The position numbers and the translations under genes are program-made. DNA of 64,000 nucleotides, from positions 124,001 to 188,000 of the forward strand of contig JAGYJW010000003.1 in the NCBI GenBank assembly GCA_018401435.1, in the 5' to 3' direction. Source of the stretch: Deltaproteobacteria bacterium. GTDB taxonomy: Bacteria; Myxococcota_A; UBA796; UBA2385. A model generated the notes under the pieces. The model saw only the letters and a program-made list of their open reading frames with translations, had not been told where the DNA came from and searched no databases. Below, in pieces: positions 33,739-43,257 of the stretch (position 1 is the first letter of the stretch; every line of letters begins with the position of its first letter).

Positions 33739-36700
33739 ATGCGCCTTCTCCTTGCGACCGCACTCCTCGTGGCCTGTGGCGATCCGGCGCCTCCCCGGCC
33801 CGATCTCGGCGCCTTGGATGGCGACGGTGACGGCTATGCCAATCGCTATGACTGCAATGACGACGACCCGACCATCCACCCGGGCGCCGACGAGTATTGC
33901 GATGGCATCGACAATGATTGCGATTCCCGCGTGGACGAGGACGCCGTCGGCGCGCCGCGCTGGTACCCGGATCTGGACCGCGATGGCTGGGGGGACGCCA
34001 CCGGCGGCGGCAGCTTCCCCGTGGCCTGCGAGGCCCCCGGGGACGGTCATTATGCCAGCCGCAAGGGCGACTGCGATGACCAGGACGCCGGCGTGAACCC
34101 CGCCGCCATGGAGATCTGCGGCGATCGCGTGGACAATGACTGCGATGGTCTGGAGAGCGAAGAAGACGCCAACACCGATCCGGCGTCCTTTGGCACCTGG
34201 TACCTGGACATGGACGGCGACGGCTGGGGTCAGGGCGACGTCGCCCTGCGGGGCTGTCGCCGGCCCGCCTATGACGAGCCCCTCGACACGGCTGATCCCG
34301 ACTTTGACGAGGCCTACCCGCCGGGCTGGGTGGGCGTCGCCCGGGACTGTGACGACAGCGACCGGCGCACCTACCCCGGGGCCGGCTTCCGCGAGAACAG
34401 CCCCATCGTCGCGGCTGCCTGTGTGCGCGACGCCGACGAGGATGGCTTCGGCGACGCCACGGCCCTGGACCCGATCACCCGCGGCACCGACTGCAACGAC
34501 AACGCCCCCTGGATCTTCCTGACCAGCCGAGTGGACGTCGAGATCTGCGATGGGGCCGACAGCAACTGCAACGGCGGCCCGGCGCCCGAAGAACGGGATG
34601 AAGACGGCGACGGCTATGTGGGCTGCGACCTGGCCGTGGACATCGGCGCCTGGCTGGGCAGTTCGACCATTGTGGGCGGAGGGGACTGCGACGACACCGA
34701 TCCCCTCAAGAACCCCGCCGCCGCCGAAATCTGCAACTTCCTCGACGACGATTGCGACGGGCTGGTTGACGAGTCGGACGCGGTGGACCAGACCACCTGG
34801 TACGAAGACGGAGATGGCGACGGCTATGGCAACGCCGCGGTGCTGGTGCAGTCCTGCAGCCAGCCGCCGGGCTTTGTCGATCTCGACGTGACGGGCTTCT
34901 ACGACTGCGACGACAGCAATGCCGCCATCAGCCCCGCTGCCTATGAGCGCTGCGCGACCGTGGGGATCGATGACGACTGCGACGGGCAGGTGGACGAGTC
35001 CGACGCCTTGGGGGCCAGCACCTGGTACCAGGACTTTGACGCAGACGGCTTTGGCAACCCTGGCGTCTCCGCGGCGGCGTGCACCCAACCCACGGGCTTT
35101 GTGAGCAGCGCGACGGATTGCAACGACCTGGTCGGCGCGATCAACCCCAGCGCCGTCGAGACCTGCAACGGCATCGACGACGACTGCGACGGAGCCATCG
35201 ACGCCGCCGACAGCAATGTGGTGGGCGACATCTGGTACGCCGACGTGGACGGCGATGGCTATGGCAGCCCCACCGGCCTCACCCGGGCCTGTGGCCAGCC
35301 CACGGCCTATGTGGGCAATTCCGATGACTGCGATGACGGGGCGGCGGACATCAACCCCGATGCAACCGAAGTATGCAGGGACTACGCCGACAATGACTGC
35401 GATGGCAGCGCCAACCAGTGCTCCTTGGAGGTGCAGATCAGCCTCAGCGCGGTGGATGGCGCGCAGCATGGTGCCAGCAGCGGCGCGGCTGCCGGGAGCG
35501 CCCTGAATGGCATGCCGGACCAGGACGGCGACGGGCTGCGGGAGCTGCTGGTGGGCGTACCCGGCGACAGCACCGGCGGCACGGAGGCCGGGGCGCTCTG
35601 GCTCACCTTTGGGGCCTTGTCCACCAGCTTTGATGCCACCCTGCCCGATGTGATCTACACAGGCAGCACCGTGGGCTACCGGGCGGGCGCATCCATGGTG
35701 GGGGCCTCGAATCTGGCAGGGGGCGCCACCGCCGACCTCGCCATCGGGTCCTGCCCGGGCTCCAGCGCCGCCGATACGCGAGGCGCGGTGCACTTCTTCT
35801 TCGACATCTTCGCCGCTGTGGACGAGAGTCTGGACGACGCGGACCTCGCCCTGGTGGGCCAGAGCAGCTCGGATCTCTTTGGTTGCAGCATGGCGCTGGG
35901 GGGGGACTACAATGGCGACACGGCGGTGGACCTCATCATTGGCGCGCCGGGCTCCTCTGCGGGCATGGGTGGGTTCTGGGTGCTCAGCGGGCCGGTGAGC
36001 GCCACCACGACCCTCAGCACTAGCGGCGTGCGCATTCTGGGCGTGACCACCTCCGATGCTGCAGGCAGCGTGGTGGCCGCCAACCAGGATGTGGATGGCG
36101 ACGGGAGCGTGGACATCCTGCTGGGTGCAGCGGGCGCAGGTGGCACAAAGGGCCGCGGCTATGTGGTGCTGGGGCCCGTCACCACGGCGGGGCAGCTCTC
36201 GTCGCTGGGCATCGGGCTGCTGGGCCAGAGCAATGGGGACGCCGCCGGTACAGGCGTGGCCTTTGGCGACATCAATGACGACGGCTATGCCGACATCCTG
36301 GTGGGGGCGCCGGGTCGGGACGACGCAGGCGTCGATTCGGGTACGGCCTACCTGGTCTATGGGCCGGTCACCGCCGACCGCACCCTGCTGCTGGCCGACG
36401 CCCGCTTCGACGGCAGCGGCGCGGGGGCGATGGCCGGGCAGTCGGTGGCCAACGCCGGGGACCTGGATGGAGACGAGATCCCCGACTTCGCGATAGGGGC
36501 GCCCGGCGCCACAATCAACGGCGTGGCAGGCGGCGGCGCCTACCTGCTGTTGAGCAGCCAGAGCTTCAGCGGCACCTATGGCCTCGCCACGGGCGCCACC
36601 GGGCGGCTGTCGGGCATCACGGCGGGGGATGCCGCCGGCAGCGCGGTGGTGGGCCTCGGCGACCTCACCGGCGATGGCTTTGGCGACCTGGGCATCGGCG

Positions 36701-36768
36701 CGCCAGCGGTAGATGGCAGCTTCACCGACGAGGGCGCGGCCTATATCCTCTTCGGCAATTCCTACTGA
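33739..36768 (+). CDS. Lipoprotein with MopE metal-binding repeats and seven FG-GAP repeats
   Basis: This 1,009-residue protein has a lipoprotein signal (lipobox LVAC). The start ATG 33739 follows GAGAGG. From about residue 25 to 560 it has seven full putative metal-binding units of the MopE type (DxDxDGxG followed by NPxAxExCxGxDxDCDG), plus partial ones, each with an Asp-rich loop and a Cys pair. From about 570 to the end are seven FG-GAP-like units such as GDLDGDEIPDFAIGAPG and GDINDDGYADILVGAPG. That number makes a closed seven-blade integrin-alpha-type beta-propeller with Ca-binding loops. It is presumably a surface-exposed adhesin or sensor. It is convergent with the large minus-strand cluster. 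Confidence 0.9.
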   Translation: MRLLLATALLVACGDPAPPRPDLGALDGDGDGYANRYDCNDDDPTIHPGADEYCDGIDNDCDSRVDEDAVGAPRWYPDLDRDGWGDATGGGSFPVACEAPGDGHYASRKGDCDDQDAGVNPAAMEICGDRVDNDCDGLESEEDANTDPASFGTWYLDMDGDGWGQGDVALRGCRRPAYDEPLDTADPDFDEAYPPGWVGVARDCDDSDRRTYPGAGFRENSPIVAAACVRDADEDGFGDATALDPITRGTDCNDNAPWIFLTSRVDVEICDGADSNCNGGPAPEERDEDGDGYVGCDLAVDIGAWLGSSTIVGGGDCDDTDPLKNPAAAEICNFLDDDCDGLVDESDAVDQTTWYEDGDGDGYGNAAVLVQSCSQPPGFVDLDVTGFYDCDDSNAAISPAAYERCATVGIDDDCDGQVDESDALGASTWYQDFDADGFGNPGVSAAACTQPTGFVSSATDCNDLVGAINPSAVETCNGIDDDCDGAIDAADSNVVGDIWYADVDGDGYGSPTGLTRACGQPTAYVGNSDDCDDGAADINPDATEVCRDYADNDCDGSANQCSLEVQISLSAVDGAQHGASSGAAAGSALNGMPDQDGDGLRELLVGVPGDSTGGTEAGALWLTFGALSTSFDATLPDVIYTGSTVGYRAGASMVGASNLAGGATADLAIGSCPGSSAADTRGAVHFFFDIFAAVDESLDDADLALVGQSSSDLFGCSMALGGDYNGDTAVDLIIGAPGSSAGMGGFWVLSGPVSATTTLSTSGVRILGVTTSDAAGSVVAANQDVDGDGSVDILLGAAGAGGTKGRGYVVLGPVTTAGQLSSLGIGLLGQSNGDAAGTGVAFGDINDDGYADILVGAPGRDDAGVDSGTAYLVYGPVTADRTLLLADARFDGSGAGAMAGQSVANAGDLDGDEIPDFAIGAPGATINGVAGGGAYLLLSSQSFSGTYGLATGATGRLSGITAGDAAGSAVVGLGDLTGDGFGDLGIGAPAVDGSFTDEGAAYILFGNSY

Positions 36769-36804
36769 AGACGGGTCCGCCTTTCTCCTTGTCCAACGCA
36801 AGCA

Positions 36805-36825
36805 GGCCCGCCACCTGGGCGGGCC
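36805..36825. terminator. Hairpin between convergent genes
   Basis: GGCCCGCC (36805-36812) pairs perfectly with 36818-36825 around a 5-base loop. It lies in the 81-base gap between two genes that end facing each other, so it could terminate both strands. Confidence 0.5.
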
Positions 36826-36849
36826 CGAGGGCGGCGGCAGGGGCCAGGT

Positions 36850-37803
36850 TCAGGCGGCGAGGTCCTTGGCCACCGCGTCGATGCTCTTGAGCAGCGGGGC
36901 CTGGACCTCTCCGGCGCCATAGGGGCTGACGTCGATGTGGGCCAGCACCTTGCTGCCGGCCACGAAGGTGCGGAAGCTGCGCGCGGCGTCCAGGGCGTCC
37001 TGGCGGGCGGCCTCTTCGGCCTGCTGCCGCTTCTCGGCGTCCTGGATGTTGCCGGCGTTGGTGATGGCGTCCAGGGCGTCTTCGAGGTCTTCGGACAAGG
37101 CGGAGAGGGCGCTCTTGACGCCGTTGGCCGTCTTGATCTCCTCGGGGAAGTCCGTGAGGATGGCCTTGGCCAGGGTGTCCAACACCTTCTGGGCGCGGTT
37201 GCGGGATTGGACCCAGGCGAGGCGGGCCTGGGTGGCCTTGATCTTCTTGCCCTTGGGCTTCTCGCTGTCCAGATCGCCCAGGAAGTCCAAGCCGCCCATG
37301 CCGTCCAGGGCCGACAGGTCGCCCAGCTCATCGCTGCTGAGGCCGGTCAGGGCCGTGGCGGTGCCCGGACTGGAGCTGCCGAGGCCGTCGAGACCGTCGA
37401 GACCGTCGAGACCGTCGAGACCGTCGAGACCATCCATTCCATCGAGGCCCTCTGTGGGGCTCTCCGGCGTGGTGCTGACCGGCCCGTCCTCGACCTCGAT
37501 GGTGCTGGCTTCGACGATGAGCGGCTGCAGGGGCAGGTCCAGCTCATTCTTGACCCGACGGATGAGATCGCTGTTCAAGGGCATGGTGCCCTTGCGCTTG
37601 GTGATGGTGAAGGTGGTATTTCCGGCGGAGAATTCCCAGCTGCCGGCAATGGCCGAACCCCGCACCGCCTGCACCAGGGACTTCAGGCGGGGCACGTCCT
37701 TGGGGGGGTAGATCTCCACCGACCAGCTCGACCCGTCCTTGCCCACGACGAAGCCGCCGCCCCGCGACTTGAGGTTCTTGTACTCTTCCTTGGCGTTGCC
37801 CAT
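36850..37803 (-). CDS. Gly-Leu-Asp repeat protein, last gene of the large cluster
   Basis: This 317-residue soluble protein has no signal or membrane helix. Residues 1-100 form a small alpha/beta domain (RGGGFVVGKDGSSWSVEIYPP, WEFSAGNTTFTITKR, LPLQPLIVEAST). Residues about 120-145 are tandem Gly-Leu-Asp triplets from a 9-base repeat. A GLSSDELGDLSALDGMGGLDF segment follows, then a helical, coiled-coil-like C-terminus (about 200-317). ATG 37803 has AGGAG six bases upstream. The gap of 108 bases to the upstream gene is the longest in the cluster, so it may have its own promoter. It is probably cytoplasmic. Family not recognised. Confidence 0.75.
   Translation of the reverse strand: MGNAKEEYKNLKSRGGGFVVGKDGSSWSVEIYPPKDVPRLKSLVQAVRGSAIAGSWEFSAGNTTFTITKRKGTMPLNSDLIRRVKNELDLPLQPLIVEASTIEVEDGPVSTTPESPTEGLDGMDGLDGLDGLDGLDGLDGLGSSSPGTATALTGLSSDELGDLSALDGMGGLDFLGDLDSEKPKGKKIKATQARLAWVQSRNRAQKVLDTLAKAILTDFPEEIKTANGVKSALSALSEDLEDALDAITNAGNIQDAEKRQQAEEAARQDALDAARSFRTFVAGSKVLAHIDVSPYGAGEVQAPLLKSIDAVAKDLAA
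37387..37431 (-). repeat. Five perfect copies of a 9-base tandem repeat
   Basis: GTCGAGACC is repeated five times without error, plus partial units on either side. It keeps the frame and encodes Gly-Leu-Asp, so copy-number change would alter protein length without breaking the gene. Confidence 0.85.
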
Positions 37804-37911
37804 GGAGATCTCCTGCGGTGGGTTGGAGGCCAGTGGTGGCTGCGGGTGGCCCTTAGCCCGACCGATTGGCTGCGGCGAGTCAACGCGCGTCCAGGTGCGG
37901 GCTGTCTGCAG

Positions 37912-39552
37912 TCAGGGTGCGAGGGATTCGCCCCCTCCCTCTTCGACCTGCGCCAGGCGGGTAGCGGCAGAGAATGCAGCCTGGGCGCCCTTTTCCATGG
38001 CGTCGGGTGCCCAGGGGCAGCTGGGGCTGGGCCGCAGCTTGAGGGTGGTGACGCCTGTGGCCACATCCACCAGGTCCGGCAGGATGGGGTCGCCCTTCTG
38101 GCCGGCAGGTGCGTTGGCTGCGTACTCGGTGATCAGCTGGTTCACGCAATATGCGGCGGGCTCGTTGAGCACCCCGTCAGCCATGCTGGGCAGCCGGTTG
38201 ATGGCGGCGAAGAGGGCCAGCGACCAGGCCTGGCTCTGGCTGGGGAGCACCGAGGGGCGCCCCTCCATCTCGAAGTCCAGCAGCGCCTCTTGCACGGCCC
38301 GCAGGCCATTGGCCAGGGTGTCGGCGCTCCAGCGATCGTTCATGCGGGGGTCGCTCATCAGCTCGGCGATGGCCCCCCCCTTGGGCGCGTTGGCCAGGGC
38401 GGGTTCGGGTCGGCCGAACTCCGCGGAGATCCGCGGCGACAGGCCCCAGCGACCGGCCAGGGTGAGCCCATCCATCAAGCCCACATAAGACAGGGGGCAG
38501 GCCAGCTCGGGGTCGGGGTGCCAGAGCATGGCGTAACGCGGCAGATCCTCGCCCAGCACCGGATCCTGGTCCAGGCAGGGGTTGGCGTCCTCGGCGCGGG
38601 GGGCGGGCATGGAGCCCATCAGGCTGACCACATAGCGCTTCATGTGGTCTACGGCGGCGACGTCGAGGGCCATCAAGGCGTCCGCGCGCATGCGGGCGCC
38701 CGCCACGTCGATGGCGGCCGAGCGGGCGTCGGTCACATCCAGGACGTTTTCGGCCAGCAGCAGCCGCTGTTCGTCGATGGCGCCGAGCTTCTCCACCAGC
38801 TTCTGGCGTTCGGACAGGCAGGCCATCTCCCCCAGCAAGGAGGCCTCTCGGGCCGCGTCGGCCCGGGCCACGGCCTCTTCGGCGGCCTCAGCCCGGCCCT
38901 CGGCCTCGGCCTTGGCCTTGTATTGCATATAGAAGCCGATGCCTGCCGCGACGCTCAAGCCCACGAAGATGAAGAGGTACTGCATCGTCTTGGCGTCGAT
39001 GCCGAGCCGCTTTCCGATGGCCCGGATATTGCCCATGACGAACTGCTGCTGGTCCATATAGACGGTCCAGAGCGTCGGCACGAGCCACAGGGCTCCCTTC
39101 TCTTGGATGCGGCCCTTCTTGAGGGTGGTGCCGCTGCCGGCGATGGCGGCACCCATGGTGGCCGCCCCCGCCGACGCCCGCCGCAGGCTGAAGCGGAAGC
39201 GCCGCAAGGTGGGCAGGGCCACCTCGTAGTCCCCCGACGGGGGCAGGGCCGCGCCTGCGGTCAGCTCCCTCCAGTTGTCGGCGTCTTGCAGGAAGACCGT
39301 CAGCTCGGGCCCGATGCGCCGCACCCGCGTCGTGACGCGGTTGGCGCCCATCACCTGCACATCCACCCAGAGCACCAGCATGGCGCCGGCGGGCGGGTCT
39401 TCGCCGGCCCGACGCAGCACGGTGTTGCGAAGCGGTCCGGCCCCCTCCAACGCGTCGGGAAGCAGCCACACCAGGAAGTCCTGGCCCTCCAGGGGCAGGC
39501 TCACCCGGGGCGGGCGGCCCTCGGCTTCGATGCAGGTGATCGTCTCGTTCAT
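37912..39552 (-). CDS. Single-helix membrane protein of unknown function
   Basis: This 546-residue protein has a cytoplasmic N-terminal part of about 185 residues with beta strands (LPLEGQDFLVWLLPDAL and MLVLWVDVQVMG). One membrane helix follows (about 191-211, YLFIFVGLSVAAGIGFYM), then a long charged coiled coil (about 214-250, AEAEGRAEAAEEAVARADA). The periplasmic domain has four or five cysteines (ANPCLDQD, ELACPLS, SPSCPW). The start ATG 39552 is 25 bases after the stop of the upstream gene. The coiled coil next to the membrane suggests an oligomeric stalk. No family was recognised. Confidence 0.75.
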   Translation of the reverse strand: MNETITCIEAEGRPPRVSLPLEGQDFLVWLLPDALEGAGPLRNTVLRRAGEDPPAGAMLVLWVDVQVMGANRVTTRVRRIGPELTVFLQDADNWRELTAGAALPPSGDYEVALPTLRRFRFSLRRASAGAATMGAAIAGSGTTLKKGRIQEKGALWLVPTLWTVYMDQQQFVMGNIRAIGKRLGIDAKTMQYLFIFVGLSVAAGIGFYMQYKAKAEAEGRAEAAEEAVARADAAREASLLGEMACLSERQKLVEKLGAIDEQRLLLAENVLDVTDARSAAIDVAGARMRADALMALDVAAVDHMKRYVVSLMGSMPAPRAEDANPCLDQDPVLGEDLPRYAMLWHPDPELACPLSYVGLMDGLTLAGRWGLSPRISAEFGRPEPALANAPKGGAIAELMSDPRMNDRWSADTLANGLRAVQEALLDFEMEGRPSVLPSQSQAWSLALFAAINRLPSMADGVLNEPAAYCVNQLITEYAANAPAGQKGDPILPDLVDVATGVTTLKLRPSPSCPWAPDAMEKGAQAAFSAATRLAQVEEGGGESLAP

Positions 39553-39577
39553 GAAGGGCGGGGCTCTCTTCTTGGAG

Positions 39578-42500
39578 TCAGGGGGCGGCCGGCAGGGTGG
39601 GCCCCTGGGACTTGATGCGCAGGTTCACCCGCACGCCGGCCAGCACCGTCCAGGCGTGGTCCAGGACCTCGTGCCCGACGGCGGGTTCGGAGAAGGGCAG
39701 GGGAGTGGCCAATTGCCCCCGCACATAGGGCCCGACCAGCAGGGCGGGGTGGTAGGGGGTGAAGCTCTGGTGGGCGGAGCGGATGCGCCGGATGGAGCGC
39801 CCCATCCAGGCCTCGGTGACAAAGGTGGTCTCGAGGCCGCTGAAGCCGGGCCCGAAGAGCACGCCGCCGCGCAGCCCCCACTGGGTGCGTCCCACCTTGT
39901 TGCCGCCTTCGGGGCGCTGGGGTCCCCAGGTGTTGCCGTCGCGGCCGTGGCGCCACAAGCTGGTGGGGCGGGGGGCGAAGCGAAGCCCGAACAAGGCGCC
40001 GCCGGCCCAACGGAAGGTCCAGGCATAGCTGGGATCGTTGGGGTAGAGCGCGCTCTGGCCGCGGGGCACCACGTCGAGGCGGCCTTCCAGGCCCGACTCG
40101 AAGGCCATGCGCGGCCGGTGCATCAGCCACCAAGTGTACATGCCGCCCAGGTCGATGCCGACGCCCTGGGAGAAGTAGCTGGGGGTGCTGTTGAGGTCGC
40201 CGGTGGCCGCCAGCTTGTTGGCGCAGGAGGCCACGGTGTCGAAGGTGGTGGGGTCGTCGGTGCAGGTGGTCTGCACATGGCGGTAGGGGAAGCTGGCCAC
40301 CGAGGTCATCAGCGTCCAGTCGCCGGGGCGACGGGGCTTCCAGCGGGGCACCGGGTGGGCGGCGTTGGTGGCCAGATCGGTCTCGCGCCAGCCGGGCCCG
40401 ACCGACGCGACGGGCGCGCCGGCTTCGGGGGGGACCCACAAGGTCCAGCTGGCGGTGCGCACCTCGACCGGATCGCCCGCGCTGTGGCGGTGCCGGCGCT
40501 TATAGGGCGTTCGCGGCCGAAAACCATCCCCCACCGGCCGGTTGTCTGCGGCCAGGTCGTGGTCGAAGACCATCAGCAGCAGGCCGCCGTTCTCCTTGGA
40601 CAGGCCGCGCAGCTTGGGGTGCACGATGCTGTGCAGATAGGCGGCGGTCTCTCCCGGGCTGAGCTCTTTGAGGCGCTTGGATTCGAGGATGGACACCCGG
40701 TTGCGCGTCTCGATCTGGGCGGCGGCGCCTTGCACGTCGCGGCCCCGGAGTACGCCCACGCCCTCGGTCTTCACCGCGGTCACATCCGTCTGGGCGGACT
40801 TGGCGGCCATCGCGCCGCCCGTCACGCTATTCGCCAGGCGGCTGCCCAGATCCGAGGTGCCTTCGATGGTGCCTTCCAAGCGCAGGTTGCGCTTGGCTTC
40901 GCGGCGTTCGGCCCGGGGCAGGTCCGTCCAACGGAAGGGCTCGGTGGGGAAGAGCTCGCCCGCCAGCAGGCCCCCCCGCACGACGGTGGGGACGAGATCA
41001 CGCTGGGTGAGCACCATATCGTCGCAGATGGCGGCGGTGCGCACCGCGAGGCGGGTGCGGCCATCGCCCAGGTCCTGGGGGGACCACAGCAGGTGCCAGC
41101 CGCTCCAGAGCCGCCAGCGCAGGCGGTACAAGGAGTCGGGGCCGGGCAGGTCGCTCAGTCGGGTGACCGTGGGAACCGCGGCCTCGGGGTCGTCTACGGC
41201 AAGAAAGGGCGCTTGCCCCCGCGCCGCCCACAGCACGTCTGCCGGGCTGATATCGGCGCCATCGCCACGGGGACCGGGGTCGGGGCCTTGCACCACCAGG
41301 TCCAGGGTCACCGGCTTGAAGGACAGCTCGCTGAGGGCGGCGCGGCCGGACTCCCGGGTGCAGATGGCCAGCGGGTCCACCGACTGCAGGCCCTGGGGAA
41401 CGCGAGAGGTGGTCTTGCCGTGGGTGGCCAGCACCTTGGCGAACTGGACCTGGCCCACGGCGCTCACCGCGGCGGGGGGCTGCTCGGCGCCGCCCTGGGC
41501 GCGCAGGTTGGTCGCGATGGCGTCGTCGATGTGGTCCAGCAGGATCCAGGTCTCGTAGGCGTCGCGGTCTTCGATGGACAGGCCGTTGAGCACCGCGCCC
41601 AGGGTGACCGCGTGTGCATCGGCAAAGACAAAGGGCCGCAGGCGGCTCTTCTGGGTGACCGCGCGGTTGATGAAATCGTCCACATCGGCGCTGCGGAGCC
41701 CGTTCAGGCGCTCTTTGGGGTCGAGGCCCAACGGCCCGATGACCTCGTCGTTGCGCAGGCGATCCTCGGCGTCGGAGCGGATCTCGTCGGCGCTGCTGCG
41801 CAGCCGGGGCTTGTCGGTGGCGGTGCTCTCCAGCGCTTCGGCCACCACGCGGTTGAGCCAGTCGGCGCGGACCTGGGGCGGCAGCAGGCGCAGGCGCAGG
41901 GCGACACCGCCCGAGACGCCCCCGATGTCGCGCTGGGCCGAGAAGCCGAGCTGCTCGTCGCTGTCGGTCTCGCCGCGGGCCGCGGCCACGAGGCCCCGGT
42001 AGCGGCCCTGGCCCATCGCGTCGGCGTCGGGGGGGCTGCGTTGGGCCGTCAGCGCGGTGAGGATGCGCATCTGGTTGTCGGTGTGGTCGCGCAGGGCGTA
42101 GCGGGCCACCGATACCCCGATCAGCCGGCTATACTCTTCGAAGCCCTGGCTGGCCCGCAGCTCGAATTCCGCCACATCCCCGTCGTCGAGCAAGATGGGG
42201 CGCTGGGTGTCGCCGCCGGGCAGGTCGTCGAGGTTCTTGGCGCCAAGGATCTGCCCGGGATCCTGGAAGCGGGCCAGGGGGCGGATGGCGGTGGGCCGAT
42301 CCGCCCGGCGCTCGGTGTTGTAGGGGAACATCTGCTCGAAGAAGGGCCCGGAGCTGTCCTCGTCCCCGTCCATGATCTCAAAGGGGAAGGCCTTGCTGTT
42401 GAAGCCCAGGCGCTCTGCAAAACGCCCCTTGAGCAGCGCCATCTCGGGCAGGTCGGGCAGGGTGGGCCGCTGCGGGTCCGGGCTGCCCGCCGCCGGCACG

Positions 42501-43257
42501 GGGTGGAATTCGACCAGCGGGAAGAAGGGGTCGGCCCGGGGCGTGTCGCGGTCCTCCACCCAGGTCGCCGCCGCCAGCAGGCTGTCCTCGTGGGGCAAGG
42601 AGATCAGGCGGCGGTCGGTGGGGTGGGCCTGCTTCCAGGTCTTGCTGGGCTGGGGCAGCGCTTGCACCGCGCTGCTGGCCAGGATGGTGGTGGCGATGGG
42701 GTCGTCGTCTCGGAACCAGCGGCTGGCGATGCCATCCAGCTCCCAAAGGTAGAGCTCGGCCGTGTTCTTCATCAGGGCCTTCCAGGCCTCGCCCAGATCG
42801 CCGGCCGGGGTGAGGCCCGAAAAGGCCATGGGCAGGGGCGCAAAACGCACGCGCTCGGTGCATTGACCCCGGCGCGCCAACAGCAGGTTGCAGTCTGCGT
42901 TCTCGCCGGAAACGGACGCGCTGTCCGTGTTTTCGGCAAGGTAGGGGTCGAGGAAGGACACGGTGCGAATGGCGGGGCTGGGCAGGCGCGCGGCCCGGGG
43001 CAGGGGCTCTTCGGCCTGGGCGGCTGCGACCTCGGGGCCGCTGGGGCCTTCGGCAACGTCGCCGCCCGCCGGCGCAGGCGCCTCTGCGTCGGCGCCCTGC
43101 CGTCGGGCGCTTCTGCTGCGGGCTCGTCGGGCGCAGGCGCGTCCTGGGCGCCCACCGCCGACAGGGCCAGGGCGCAGGCCAGCAGGCTGCTGGTCCGAAG
43201 CAGACGAAGGCCCAGCGGGGCGGCGCGGTGCAGGTGCAGGGGGGAGGGGCTGCGCAT
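39578..43257 (-). CDS. Large secreted protein with beta-barrel-like C-terminus (one apparent frameshift)
   Basis: ATG 43257 shares one base with the upstream TGA. A signal peptide follows (LLRTSSLLACALALSAVGA). Near 43110 coding sense shifts frame; adding one G in the run AGGGC continues as GADAEAPAPAGGDVAEG and gives about 1,226 residues. From about 43090 to the stop the frame is open and protein-like throughout. The large middle (about residues 70-900) has no known motif. The last 300 residues have repeated aromatic, Gly-rich amphipathic strands (GIDLGGMYTWWLMHRPRMAF, RWAGGALFGLRFAP, WGLRGGVLFGPGF, AWTVLAGVRVNLRIK), which suggests an outer-membrane barrel. The last residue is Pro, not aromatic. 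Confidence 0.7.
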
